DNA of 64,000 nucleotides from Janthinobacterium sp. PC23-8 (GTDB lineage: Bacteria > Pseudomonadota > Gammaproteobacteria > Burkholderiales > Burkholderiaceae_D): the NCBI RefSeq assembly GCF_002250505.1, contig NZ_NJGY01000001.1:317676-381675 (forward strand), in the 5' to 3' direction. Both the position numbers and the translations under genes were made by a program. Every line of letters starts with the position of its first letter. Position 1 is the first letter of the stretch. Shown here piece after piece: positions 43,114-51,728 of the stretch. Below the pieces are notes generated by a model. The model saw only the letters and a list, made by a program, of their open reading frames with translations, had not been told where the DNA came from and ran no database searches.

Positions 43114-43142
43114 TATTGACAGGCATTACGATAAAAAGTTCC
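43114..43142 (-). promoter_or_regulatory. Strong sigma-E-like promoter of the ThiF operon
   Basis: On the minus strand GGAACTT (43136-43142, exact consensus -35) is followed after 16 bp by TCAATA (43114-43119). This agrees with the sigma-E consensus GGAACTT-N15/16-TCnnA and has the same spacing as the element before rpoE. The predicted start is near 43107, giving a leader of about 40 nt that contains the inverted repeat. Confidence 0.65.
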
Positions 43143-43157
43143 CGAAATACCTGAAAT

Positions 43158-44726
43158 TTATTTCAGAAGCAGCGCAGTCGCGCGCGACCCGTCCTGGCCC
43201 GACGTGGCAGCCACCTTGAACACGCTGACCAGCTGCGCCAGGCCCGCCGCCTGCTCGTTCATGGCCTGCGCCGCCGCCGCCGCCTGCTCCACCAGCGCCG
43301 AATTTTGCTGGGTCATGTTGTCCATCTCGACAATCGCTTGGTTGATCTGATCGATGCCGGTGCTTTGTTCGCTGCTGGCCGAAGAAATCTCGGCCACGAT
43401 ATCGGTGACCTGCTGCACGCTGGCGACTACCCTGGCCATGGTGTCGCCTGCCAGCGCCACCAGCTTTTCACCGGTGCCGACCTGCTCGGCGGAACTGTCG
43501 ATCAGTTGCTTGATCTCCTTGGCCGCCTGGCTGGAGCGCTGCGCCAGGTTGCGCACCTCGGTGGCGACTACGGCAAACCCCCTGCCCTGCTCGCCCGCGC
43601 GCGCCGCTTCCACGGCCGCGTTCAAGGCCAGGATATTGGTCTGGAAGGCGATGCCGTCGATCACGCTGATGATGTCGCCGATCTTTTTCGACGAAGCGTT
43701 GATCGCGCCCATGGTCTCGACCACCTGGCCGACCACGCCGCCGGCCTGGCTGGCCACTTGCGATGCAGAAATAGCCAACTGGTTGGCCTGGCGCGCATTG
43801 TCCGCATTCTGGCGCACGGTCGCGGTCATTTCCTCCATCGTCGAAGCGGTCTCTTCCAGCGAACCCGCCTGCTGCTCCGTGCGCGCCGACAAGTCGTGAT
43901 TGCCGGCGGCGATTTCACCGGAGGCCAACGAAATCGACTCGGCATCGTTGCGCACCTGGCTCACCAGATGGGCCAGCTTGTCGCGCATGACCCTGATCGC
44001 GATCAACAGGCTGCCGGAGTCGCCGGCGCGCGTGTGCACCGGCGTGGTCAGGTCGCCCCCGGCAATTTGCGCAACGATGGCGGCGGCGTAGTCGGGTTCG
44101 CCACCGAGCTGGCCCAGTATGCGGCGCAGCATCAGCGCGGCCAGCGCGGCCACCACCAGCATCAGCACCACGCCGATACCCAGCAGCACGCGCGCCTGGG
44201 CCCAGAAGGCGGCATTGATGTCGTCGATATAGGTAGCGGTGCCGATCAGCCAGTCCCAGGGCGCGAACTTGATCAGCGCAAACAGTTTCGCCACCGGTTC
44301 GGCCACCCCGGGGCGGCTGCCGTTGGTCTGCAACACGCCGATACGGTTCTGGGCGAGGGCCGCGCGATAGCGGTCACCGGCCTCCTTTGCGCCTTTTTGC
44401 GGCACACCGATACGGTCCTTCTTGATGTGCAGATACAAGATGTCGGTGGTGTAATCGCGCACGAAAAAATACATCTCATCCTTGACGAAACTGCTCAATG
44501 CCAGTTTGGCTTGCTGCTGGGCCTGCTCACGCGTCAGCTTGCCGGACTGCTCCAGCGCATAGGCTTTTTCCACTGCGGCATTGGCCAGTTCGATCAGCAC
44601 CGACACTTGCCCGGTGCGCTCGGCCATCATGGTCTGGCGCAGCGAATACAGGGAGAACGATGCGATCAGGACAATGCCCAGCAAGGTGCTGAAACATAAC
44701 AAAAGGATGCGTGAACGGAGTGTCAT
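43158..44726 (-). CDS. Methyl-accepting chemotaxis protein with periplasmic Cache sensor
   Basis: A 522-residue chemoreceptor. TM1 is at about 7-27. The periplasmic sCache_2-like domain is at about 35-180 ([43 protein letters not shown]), TM2 at about 183-203, then HAMP. The signalling domain contains the conserved tip [19 protein letters not shown] and the flanking helices ([39 protein letters not shown]). It lacks a C-terminal NWETF-type pentapeptide. The ligand is unknown; sCache domains often bind small carboxylates. Confidence 0.93.
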   Translation of the reverse strand: MTLRSRILLLCFSTLLGIVLIASFSLYSLRQTMMAERTGQVSVLIELANAAVEKAYALEQSGKLTREQAQQQAKLALSSFVKDEMYFFVRDYTTDILYLHIKKDRIGVPQKGAKEAGDRYRAALAQNRIGVLQTNGSRPGVAEPVAKLFALIKFAPWDWLIGTATYIDDINAAFWAQARVLLGIGVVLMLVVAALAALMLRRILGQLGGEPDYAAAIVAQIAGGDLTTPVHTRAGDSGSLLIAIRVMRDKLAHLVSQVRNDAESISLASGEIAAGNHDLSARTEQQAGSLEETASTMEEMTATVRQNADNARQANQLAISASQVASQAGGVVGQVVETMGAINASSKKIGDIISVIDGIAFQTNILALNAAVEAARAGEQGRGFAVVATEVRNLAQRSSQAAKEIKQLIDSSAEQVGTGEKLVALAGDTMARVVASVQQVTDIVAEISSASSEQSTGIDQINQAIVEMDNMTQQNSALVEQAAAAAQAMNEQAAGLAQLVSVFKVAATSGQDGSRATALLLK

Positions 44727-44779
44727 GGCGTATGTCCGAAAAGTGAAGGTAGAACCCGGGAAAACATTTTTAAAAATGC

Positions 44780-44825
44780 AAAACGGGCAGCGCTACCGGG
44801 CTGGCGCCCGGCAGGCACCGCCCGC
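44780..44825 (-). terminator. Terminator-like hairpin between the 65-residue protein gene and the chemoreceptor gene
   Basis: On the minus strand an inner stem CCGGGC/GCCCGG (44796-44811) is extended by partly paired G/C-rich arms and followed by TTTTGCATTTTT. Another 6-bp hairpin, GCGGCA-ATA-TGCCGC, lies at 44841-44855. The placement separates the 65-residue gene from the chemoreceptor. Confidence 0.5.
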
Positions 44826-44868
44826 TATTGTTTCTGATGCGGCAATATGCCGCTGTGAGGCCCAGCGT

Positions 44869-45066
44869 TCAGGCCAATGCTTCCTTGGCTGCTTCTTCCG
44901 GCGTCAGGCCATCATAGAACTGGTCGGTAAACCACTCGACCTGTTCTTCGATATGGTCCTGCGCCTGTTCCACCGTGGCGCCGCCGGCAACTAAAAAGCC
45001 TTCGACTTCGATACACCAGTTAATCAGTTCCAGGGTTTCCGGATCGAGTTCTTCTTTCTTGGCCAT
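44869..45066 (-). CDS. Uncharacterised acidic 65-residue protein
   Basis: I do not recognise a family. The protein (MAKKEELDPETLELINWCIE...) is helical and acidic, with one Cys and two Trp residues, and ends in LTPEEAAKEALA. There is no signal or membrane helix. It follows the M16 peptidase gene by 28 bp on the same strand and may be co-transcribed with it. Confidence 0.7.
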   Translation of the reverse strand: MAKKEELDPETLELINWCIEVEGFLVAGGATVEQAQDHIEEQVEWFTDQFYDGLTPEEAAKEALA

Positions 45067-45094
45067 CTTGCGCTTTCTGAGAGTTCATTTGCCA

Positions 45095-48001
45095 TCACCT
45101 CGGCAGGCTCCAGTTTAACATTTCCGGCCGCGCCCGCCTCCAGGTATCTTGCTGGCTGTTGTTTGCCGCCACCTTTGCCTGCTCCGGATACAACACCACC
45201 TGCACATAATTATTCATGTTCAGGTAGCGCTGGGCGGCCTGTTTCACCGCTTGCGGCGTGATGGCGCGCACGCGCTGCGCGTAGCGCAGGATCTGTGTCG
45301 GGTCGCGGTCCTGGGTTACCGAGCCCATCAGCTGACTCATCCAGTAATTGTTTTCGCGCATCGCCTTTTGCTGGCGCGTGATCCAGTTCAGCTTGACCTT
45401 CTCCAGGTCGGCCACGCTCGGTCCGTCCGTTTTTACTTTATTGATTTCGGCGAACGCGGCGGCGATCACCTTGTCGACGTTTTCAGGAGCCGTCGGCAGC
45501 GACAGCGCCACCGAATAATGCCCATACGGGTGCTGGCCCATCGCGGTTTCAAAACCGCCGCCGTAAATCATGCTCATCTTTTCGCGCAGCACCTCGATGA
45601 CCTTCAGGTTCAGCACTTCGCCAAGCGCTTGCAAAGTCAGCTTCTGCTCGTCCGAGTATGCGACGTCACCCGTGAAGGTGATCGAAATCGTGCTTTTCGG
45701 TTCGCTGCCCACATAGACGGCTTGCTTGACCACCCCTTGCACCGGACGCATGCCGACATCGCGGTAGGCGTGCGCCACTTCGGTCACCGGCAAGGTGCCA
45801 AGATAGCTGGCGATCAGGGGCTTGATCTTGTCGAGCTCGAAACTGCCCGTGAAAATGAAGGTCATGTCGCGCGCGCTGGAAAAACGCTGGCGGAAGATCG
45901 CCAGCGAACGGTCGAGGCTGACCTTGTCGAAGTCGGCCGGCCGCGGTACGCCGTCGATGCGCGGGTTATTGCCAAACAGGGTGTGCTGCACGGCATCGTA
46001 GAACACCGCGTCGGGCTGGGCCAGGGTGTTTTTTGCCAGGTCCTGCTGCTTGCCGATATACGACTGGAACAAGTCGCCATCCTTGCGCACGTCATGCATG
46101 TACAAATACACCAGTTGCAGCATCGATTCGATATCGGCGCTGCTCGACGAGCCACCAAAACCCTCGCTCAGTTCGCCCAGCGAGGCACCCACGTTGACGG
46201 TCTTGCCGGCCACCACTTTCTGCAGGTCCAGCGGCGTCATGCCCTTCAGGCCCATGCTGCCGACCACGGCGCTGGCATAGCGGGCGTTGTAGATATCGGC
46301 GTCGTCATACAGCGACTGGCCGCCGAAGCGGGTGGCGCCCATCAGCACCTGGTCGTTCTTGAAATCGGTAGGTTTCAACAGCACCCGCACGCCGTTGCCC
46401 AGCGTCAGTTCCGTCACGCCAATCGCACTGTTGAGCTTCTCGCTGACGATGGCGCCGCCAGACGGCGGTCCATCCATCAGGCTGCCGGCCACCATTTTTT
46501 CCGCCTGCGGCGCGATGTTCTGCTGTTCGGCGCTGGCCACCGCATCGAGCAATTGCTGCTGGCTCGGCACATTCGATGCGGCAGCGCCAGCCTTGGCTTC
46601 AGCCCCCATAAAGACCACCAGTTTCTTTTGCTGCTCGGGGATGGCTTTCGCCACCGTCTCGTTGATTTCCTGCAAAGTCACTTGCGGCAGCAATTCGCGC
46701 GCATACATCAGCTCGTTGGTGATGCCGGGGATGGCTTCCTGCTCCAGGAAGTTGCGCGAATACTCGGCCACGAAACCGGCGGAGTCGGACTTGTCGCGTT
46801 CGTTATAGGCGCGCTCATAGTTGCGCAGCATGTTCTTGCGCGCGCGATCGAGCTCGTCCTGGCTGAAGCCGAAGCGGCGCGCCCGTTCGTCTTCGCGCAC
46901 CAGCGCATCGATGGCCGGCTGCACGCCGCCCTTGCCCAGCAAGGCGTAGGCGCTGAACGATTCATAGCCGCGCACCAGCTTGCCCATGCTGCTGCCGCCC
47001 TGGATAAAGGGCGGGTTGGCCTGCTGCGTCAGTTCCTGCATACGCGCGCTGAGCATCTGGCCATACAGGTTTTCGATCATCTGGCGGCGATAGTCGGCGA
47101 TCGTCACCGGTTCCTGCGCCGGGCGGATCGGATAGCGGATAAACACGCTGTCGTCGGCCGCTTCCTTGTCGGTGATCACCAGCGCTTCCGTCTGCGCGCG
47201 CTGCGGCACGTCGGCATACAGGCGCGCACGCGGACGGGCCGGGTTTTTCAGCTTGCCGAAATGCTGCCGGATCAGTTTTTCAGCCTGCTTCGGCTCGATG
47301 TCGCCCACTACCATCACGGCCATCAGGTCGGGCCGGTACCAGTCCTTGTAGAAACGCTTGATGGTATCGGGTTTGAAGGTTTTCAGTATCTCTTCCTTGC
47401 CGATCGGCATGCGCTCGGCATAGCGCGAACCGTTCAGCAGTTTCGGATACAGCACCTTGTTCATGCGGTCGCTGGCGCCCTTGCCCAGGCGCGCCTCTTC
47501 CAGCACGATGCCGCGCTCGCTGTTGATATCGGCCGGGTTGAATTTCAGGCCATGGGCCCAGTCCTCGAGCACCAGGAAACCTTTTTCCAGGTTGCCCTTT
47601 TTGTTGGTGGGAATCGGCAGCACGTAGACGGTTTCGTCGAAGCTGGTGTAGGCGTTCAGGTCGGCGCCGAATTTCACGCCGATCGATTGCAGATATGAAA
47701 TGAGTTCATTGCGTTTGAAATGCGTCGAACCATTGAAGGCCATGTGCTCGGTAAAGTGCGCCAGGCCCTGCTGGTCGTCGTCTTCCAGGATGGAGCCGGC
47801 TTTCACGACCAGGCGCAATTCGACTTTCTGCGCCGGGCGGGCATTTTTCTTGATGTAATAGGTCAGGCCGTTCGGCAGCTTTCCGACCGTCACTTCCGGT
47901 GCCACCGGCAGCGCATCGCTCAAACGGAGATCGGCGTGCGCCAGGGACGCGCAGGCCAGCAGCACGGCGCCCGAGATCAGGCGTAATTTACTCAGCTTCA
48001 T
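45095..48001 (-). CDS. M16 family zinc metallopeptidase (periplasmic, pitrilysin-like)
   Basis: A 968-residue protein with a signal peptide (1-23, SLAHA-D). The inverted zinc motif HFTEH is at 82-86 (ILEDDDQQGLAHFTEHMAFN region), with a likely distal ligand in NSERGIVLEE. It contains two M16 tandem halves; the second (from about residue 520, LGNGVRVLLKPTDFKNDQ) is catalytically silent, as usual. It probably degrades peptides in the periplasm; the substrate is unknown. Length fits the single-chain M16 type. Confidence 0.92.
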   Translation of the reverse strand: MKLSKLRLISGAVLLACASLAHADLRLSDALPVAPEVTVGKLPNGLTYYIKKNARPAQKVELRLVVKAGSILEDDDQQGLAHFTEHMAFNGSTHFKRNELISYLQSIGVKFGADLNAYTSFDETVYVLPIPTNKKGNLEKGFLVLEDWAHGLKFNPADINSERGIVLEEARLGKGASDRMNKVLYPKLLNGSRYAERMPIGKEEILKTFKPDTIKRFYKDWYRPDLMAVMVVGDIEPKQAEKLIRQHFGKLKNPARPRARLYADVPQRAQTEALVITDKEAADDSVFIRYPIRPAQEPVTIADYRRQMIENLYGQMLSARMQELTQQANPPFIQGGSSMGKLVRGYESFSAYALLGKGGVQPAIDALVREDERARRFGFSQDELDRARKNMLRNYERAYNERDKSDSAGFVAEYSRNFLEQEAIPGITNELMYARELLPQVTLQEINETVAKAIPEQQKKLVVFMGAEAKAGAAASNVPSQQQLLDAVASAEQQNIAPQAEKMVAGSLMDGPPSGGAIVSEKLNSAIGVTELTLGNGVRVLLKPTDFKNDQVLMGATRFGGQSLYDDADIYNARYASAVVGSMGLKGMTPLDLQKVVAGKTVNVGASLGELSEGFGGSSSSADIESMLQLVYLYMHDVRKDGDLFQSYIGKQQDLAKNTLAQPDAVFYDAVQHTLFGNNPRIDGVPRPADFDKVSLDRSLAIFRQRFSSARDMTFIFTGSFELDKIKPLIASYLGTLPVTEVAHAYRDVGMRPVQGVVKQAVYVGSEPKSTISITFTGDVAYSDEQKLTLQALGEVLNLKVIEVLREKMSMIYGGGFETAMGQHPYGHYSVALSLPTAPENVDKVIAAAFAEINKVKTDGPSVADLEKVKLNWITRQQKAMRENNYWMSQLMGSVTQDRDPTQILRYAQRVRAITPQAVKQAAQRYLNMNNYVQVVLYPEQAKVAANNSQQDTWRRARPEMLNWSLPR

Positions 48002-48139
48002 GTGTTCTCATAGGGTAGATGCAACAAGCATACCTTACACCGAATTGCCGGCCCACCGATTAAAAATAGCTTAGAGGACATACTGCGATACAAAGGACAA
48101 GCTCCGGCCCAGGTGCCTGAATTATGCTAAAGTATTGCC

Positions 48140-48158
48140 GCCGGTCATGTGGACCGGC
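48140..48158 (+). repeat. Perfect 7-bp hairpin immediately before the FMN riboswitch
   Basis: GCCGGTC-ATGTG-GACCGGC lies 8 bp ahead of the riboswitch P1 stem, with no T-tract. It may belong to the 5' end of the ribB leader or be the end of an upstream structure. Confidence 0.45.
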
Positions 48159-48166
48159 ACAACAAT

Positions 48167-48313
48167 ACGTCTTCGGGGCGGGGTGCGATTCCCCACCGGC
48201 GGTAAGACCGGCAACGGTCAAGCCCGCGAGCGCTTTTCAAGTTTCGCTTGAAAGGGTCAGCAGATCCGGTGTGACTCCGGGGCCGACGGTATAGTCCGGA
48301 TGAAAGAAGATGT
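48167..48313 (+). ncRNA. FMN riboswitch (RFN element)
   Basis: The sequence shows the conserved RFN blocks in order: P1 ACGTCTTC, TTCGGGGCGGGGTGCGATTC, CCCACCGGCGGTAA, GCCCGCGAGCG, GGTCAGCAGATCCGGTG, GACTCCGGGGCCGACGG, ATAGTCCGGATGAAAGAAGA and the closing GAAGATGT. It senses FMN and lowers expression of the downstream gene. A short hairpin (GCTGC at 48355-48359, GCAGC at 48377-48381) followed by TTTTT may be the expression platform, although the stem is weak and an SD-sequestering mode is equally possible. Confidence 0.95.
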
Positions 48314-48411
48314 GCGTCAGACCTGCTGTCCGCTCGCTTTGCGCGTAGCGGCCTGCTGCGCCTGTGCGCTTGCCCTGCAGCGTTTTTCGCCTGTGCGAGG
48401 AGCGTTCCACC

Positions 48412-49056
48412 ATGTTAGTCAACAGCTACACCGTCCTGTCCCATGACCTTGAAGGTCGCATGCAATCGGCCCTGGCCGCCATGCGCGCCGGCCTGCCCGT
48501 GATCCTGCTCGACGATTTCGACCGTGAAAACGAAGCCGACCTGATCATTTCCGCCGAAAAACTGACGAACGAAACCATGGCCTTGTTGATCCGCGAATGC
48601 AGCGGCATCGTCTGCCTGTGCCTGCCCGCCGAGACAGTGACAACGCTGGAGTTGCCACCGATGTCGCTTGACAACGGCAGCCGCTACGGCACACCTTTCA
48701 CGGTCTCGATCGAAGCGCGCGAGGGCGTCACCACGGGCGTGTCGGCCGCCGACCGCGTCACCACCATCCGCGCCGCCATCGCGCCCGATGCAAAACCATC
48801 GGACCTGGTGCGCCCCGGCCATGTGTTTCCGCTGCGCGCCGCGCCCGGCGGCGTGCTCGAACGCCGTGGCCACACGGAAGGATCGGTCGATCTGTCGCGC
48901 ATGGCGGGCCTGAACCCGGCCGCCGTGCTGTGCGAACTGATGAACCCGGACGGCACCATGATGCGCGGCGACGATATCGAACGCTTTGCCGAGCTGCACG
49001 GCATGCCGATATTGACCATCGAAGAGATGGTTGCCTGGCGCAAGCTGCAGGAGTAA
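48412..49056 (+). CDS. ribB: 3,4-dihydroxy-2-butanone 4-phosphate synthase
   Basis: RibB converts ribulose 5-phosphate to 3,4-dihydroxy-2-butanone 4-phosphate and formate in riboflavin synthesis. The 214-residue protein has the acidic loop [59 protein letters not shown] and [11 protein letters not shown]. It is a stand-alone RibB, not fused to RibA. The ATG at 48412 has GAGGAG upstream. A start at 48364 would lie in the leader. Regulated by the FMN riboswitch. Confidence 0.97.
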   Translation: MLVNSYTVLSHDLEGRMQSALAAMRAGLPVILLDDFDRENEADLIISAEKLTNETMALLIRECSGIVCLCLPAETVTTLELPPMSLDNGSRYGTPFTVSIEAREGVTTGVSAADRVTTIRAAIAPDAKPSDLVRPGHVFPLRAAPGGVLERRGHTEGSVDLSRMAGLNPAAVLCELMNPDGTMMRGDDIERFAELHGMPILTIEEMVAWRKLQE

Positions 49057-49123
49057 GGGCCAGGAGGCAGGCGGCGGCGCAAGGGAAGCGCGGGCAAGGC
49101 ACGGGCAATGATAAGATGCCACG

Positions 49124-49936
49124 ATGACAGCTTCCACCTCCATCATCATTCGCCTGCGCCGCCTGAACCGGGTCGCCATGGCCTGGTTCGTCAGCTGGTG
49201 GCGTTTGCTGCAGTTTTCGACCCTGATCTTTTCGCTGACGCTGTCGCCGTCGAGCTACAACCGGCAGAATCGCCCCATCCTCGCGCACCGCCTGGTCAGC
49301 AATACCGCCCCCAACCTGGTCTGGTTCAGCGTCGCCTGCACACTGGTCAGCCTGGTGCTGATCCGCATCGTGGTGGTCAGCGCGCAAAGCTATGGCCTGT
49401 CGCGCTATGCGCTGGAAATGGTGGTGCGCGTGCTGGTGCTTGAACTGATCCCGCTCACCGCCGCGCTGTTCGTGGCGCTGCGATTGACCCTGCCCGACGG
49501 CATCGCGTTTGCGCAAATGCGCTCGAACGGCCTGCTCGACAAGCTGCAGCGGCAAGGCACGGACCTGCTGCGCGGCGAGTATTTTCCGCGCGTGATATCG
49601 GGCATCTTCGCCGTCTGGATGCTGGCCATCGCCAGCTGCGTCAGCTCGCTGATCCTCGCCTATCTGACCATCTACGGCTTTACGCCGTGGGCGCTGCAGG
49701 GTTACACGCGGGTGGTGGGACAGATCTTCAATCCGGCGGTGGTGCTGATCCTGATGCTCAAGGTGGTGTTCTTCAGCTTTGCCGTGGCCCTGATCCCGCT
49801 GTCGTCGTCCTACCATCGGCCCGACGCCCACCACCGCCAGCGCCTGTTTGCCGCGCACGGCCTGTCCGAAATGCTGCGCCTGTTTTCCGTCATCCTGCTG
49901 GTCGAAGTGGCCTCGCTGATGGGAAACTACTACTGA
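49124..49936 (+). CDS. MlaE-like permease of an MCE transport operon (divergent)
   Basis: A 270-residue membrane protein with about five hydrophobic helices. The central segment [20 protein letters not shown] and the downstream [20 protein letters not shown] align by eye with the MlaE core (LLRELGPVVAALLFAG and ISPRFWAGVI...). The loop that in MlaE carries the conserved R-x-G-S-A...A-E is replaced here by unrelated residues ([17 protein letters not shown]). It is followed 31 bp later by an MCE-domain gene. No ATPase gene is adjacent. The family call rests on weak similarity plus context. Confidence 0.65.
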   Translation: MTASTSIIIRLRRLNRVAMAWFVSWWRLLQFSTLIFSLTLSPSSYNRQNRPILAHRLVSNTAPNLVWFSVACTLVSLVLIRIVVVSAQSYGLSRYALEMVVRVLVLELIPLTAALFVALRLTLPDGIAFAQMRSNGLLDKLQRQGTDLLRGEYFPRVISGIFAVWMLAIASCVSSLILAYLTIYGFTPWALQGYTRVVGQIFNPAVVLILMLKVVFFSFAVALIPLSSSYHRPDAHHRQRLFAAHGLSEMLRLFSVILLVEVASLMGNYY

Positions 49937-49967
49937 TGTCCGATCACTTTACTTCGAGTACCAAGCC

Positions 49968-50978
49968 ATGAGCACTCCCTCCACTCCAGACCAGACCGAC
50001 ATCACGGCGCCCGAGGCCGTGCTGCCCGCGCCGCCGCCGGTGCGCCATGCCGAACTGAAGGCGGCCATCCTGCTCGTCTCCATGTTCGCGCTGATCGTCG
50101 GCTCGGTGCTGTACCTGATGTATGCGCGCGGCGCGTTCGAGGCGACGCAGACGCTGGTGCTGGCCGCCGACGACTCCGACGGCGTGGTGGTCGGCGCCGA
50201 CCTGACCTTTTCCGGCTTTCCCATCGGTCGCGTGCAGCGCATCGAACTGGCGCCCACCGGCCGCGCGCGCGTGATCGTCGACGTGCCGAAAAAAGATGCG
50301 CACTGGCTGCGCACCAGCAGCATTTTCACGCTGGAGCGCGGCATTGTCGGCGGCGCCAAGCTGCGCGCCTACAGCGGCATACTGACCGATCCGGCGCTGC
50401 CCGACGAAGCCACGCGCGAGCTGCTGGTGGGCGACATGGCGGCCGAAATCCCGCGCCTGCTGGCCGCCGCCAAGGACTTGCTGGCCAACCTGGGCACGCT
50501 GACGGCCACCGATTCGGCGCTCGACACCACCCTGCGCAATGTGCAGGCGGTCACCGGCAAGCTCAGCGGCCCCGGCGGCGCCATGGGCCTCTTGACGGGC
50601 GACGACAAGCAATCAAGACTGCTGATCGAACGCGCCAACGCCCTCCTGGTGACGGCCGACCAGCTGGCGCACCGCACCGATGGCCTGGTGTCCAATGCCG
50701 ACCGCCGCGTGTTTGGCGCGCAAGGCGTGATGACGGATGCGCAGGCCACCATCGTGCAGTTGAACGCCCTCCTGGCCGACACCCGCAACAGCCTCAAAAA
50801 AGTCGACGCCGTGCTGGTCGAGGCGCAAGCCGTGGGCGCCAATGCCAGGGCCGCCACGGCCGACCTGGGCCCGTTGCGCGCCGACGTGGAAAGCAATCTG
50901 CGCAAGGTCGAGCAACTGGTCAATGAAATCAACCGCAAATGGCCGTTCAAGCGCAATCCGGAGATTATCCTGCCATGA
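49968..50978 (+). CDS. MlaD/MCE-domain protein (lipid-transport substrate binder)
   Basis: A 336-residue protein. A cytosolic N-terminus of about 35 residues is followed by one transmembrane helix (AILLVSMFALIVGSVLYLMY, about 37-56), an MCE domain (about 65-150: DDSDGVVVGADLTFSGFPIG, RVQRIELAPTGRARVIVDV, FTLERGIVGGAKLRAYSG), and then a long alpha-helical region rich in Ala, Leu and Asp. This fits periplasmic lipid-transfer MCE proteins. The lipoprotein gene overlaps its stop by 4 bp. Confidence 0.85.
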   Translation: MSTPSTPDQTDITAPEAVLPAPPPVRHAELKAAILLVSMFALIVGSVLYLMYARGAFEATQTLVLAADDSDGVVVGADLTFSGFPIGRVQRIELAPTGRARVIVDVPKKDAHWLRTSSIFTLERGIVGGAKLRAYSGILTDPALPDEATRELLVGDMAAEIPRLLAAAKDLLANLGTLTATDSALDTTLRNVQAVTGKLSGPGGAMGLLTGDDKQSRLLIERANALLVTADQLAHRTDGLVSNADRRVFGAQGVMTDAQATIVQLNALLADTRNSLKKVDAVLVEAQAVGANARAATADLGPLRADVESNLRKVEQLVNEINRKWPFKRNPEIILP

Positions 50979-51646
50979 CCATCACACGCCCCTTTCTCGC
51001 CGCCACGCTGGCAAGCCTGCTGGCCGCCTGCGCCAGCGGCCCGCCGGTGCCGGACTGGAAAATGAATGCACAAAGTGCGATCGAGCGCTTTGAAGCGGCT
51101 TACCTCGCCGGCAGGACGCTGGTGGAACAGACGGAATTCCAGCGCGCGCGCAGCCAGGTGGCCGGCACCGGCAAGGTCGAGCTGATCGCCAGGGTCGAAC
51201 TGCTGCGCTGCGCCACGCGCGTGGCCAGCCTGGCGTTCGCGCCGTGCACCGGTTTTGAGGCCCTGCGCGAGGACGCCGGTGACGCCGACCGCGCCTACGC
51301 CCGCTATCTGGCCGGTACGGCGCAGCCGTCCGACGCCGCCCTGCTGCCCGCAAGCCAGCGCGCGGTGGCCGCCGCCACGTCCGATACGCAGGCGGCCAGC
51401 GCCGCGGCCGCCATCAAGGAGCCATTGGGCAAACTGGTGGCGGCCGGCGTGCTGCTGCGCGCCGGCCGCGCCAGCCCCGAGCTGCTCGACATGGCGGTCA
51501 CGACCGCGTCGGACCAGGGCTGGCGCCGCCCGCTGCTGGCCTGGCTGGGGGTACAGCGCCTGCGCGCCGAACAGGCGGGCGACGCGCCTGAGGCGCAACG
51601 CATCGCGCGCCGCATGGCGCTGGTCGGCGAGCCGCCCGCGCCGTAA
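50975..51646 (+). CDS. Lipoprotein associated with the MCE operon
   Basis: A 223-residue lipoprotein. The lipobox LLAACASG follows a short signal peptide (lipidated Cys at about residue 17). The mature part is helical, Ala-rich and tetratricopeptide-like in appearance (AIERFEAAYLAGRTLVEQ, AGDAPEAQRIARRMALV). The ATG overlaps the stop of the MCE gene, so it is part of the same operon and may be the outer-membrane partner. It does not resemble MlaA by eye. Confidence 0.78.
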   Translation: MTITRPFLAATLASLLAACASGPPVPDWKMNAQSAIERFEAAYLAGRTLVEQTEFQRARSQVAGTGKVELIARVELLRCATRVASLAFAPCTGFEALREDAGDADRAYARYLAGTAQPSDAALLPASQRAVAAATSDTQAASAAAAIKEPLGKLVAAGVLLRAGRASPELLDMAVTTASDQGWRRPLLAWLGVQRLRAEQAGDAPEAQRIARRMALVGEPPAP

Positions 51647-51728
51647 AATTGCCATGCCGGCGGCGCCGGCTTCGGGCATAATCGGAGGCAGGCCGATCTC
51701 CCGGCCACCGATGCGGTGAGGTGCGAGG

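Noticed and set aside
45149-47698. A plus-strand ORF of 849 codons opposite the M16 peptidase
   Set aside because: Antisense shadow of a high-GC coding region, with His/Arg/Gln-rich composition and no recognisable motifs.
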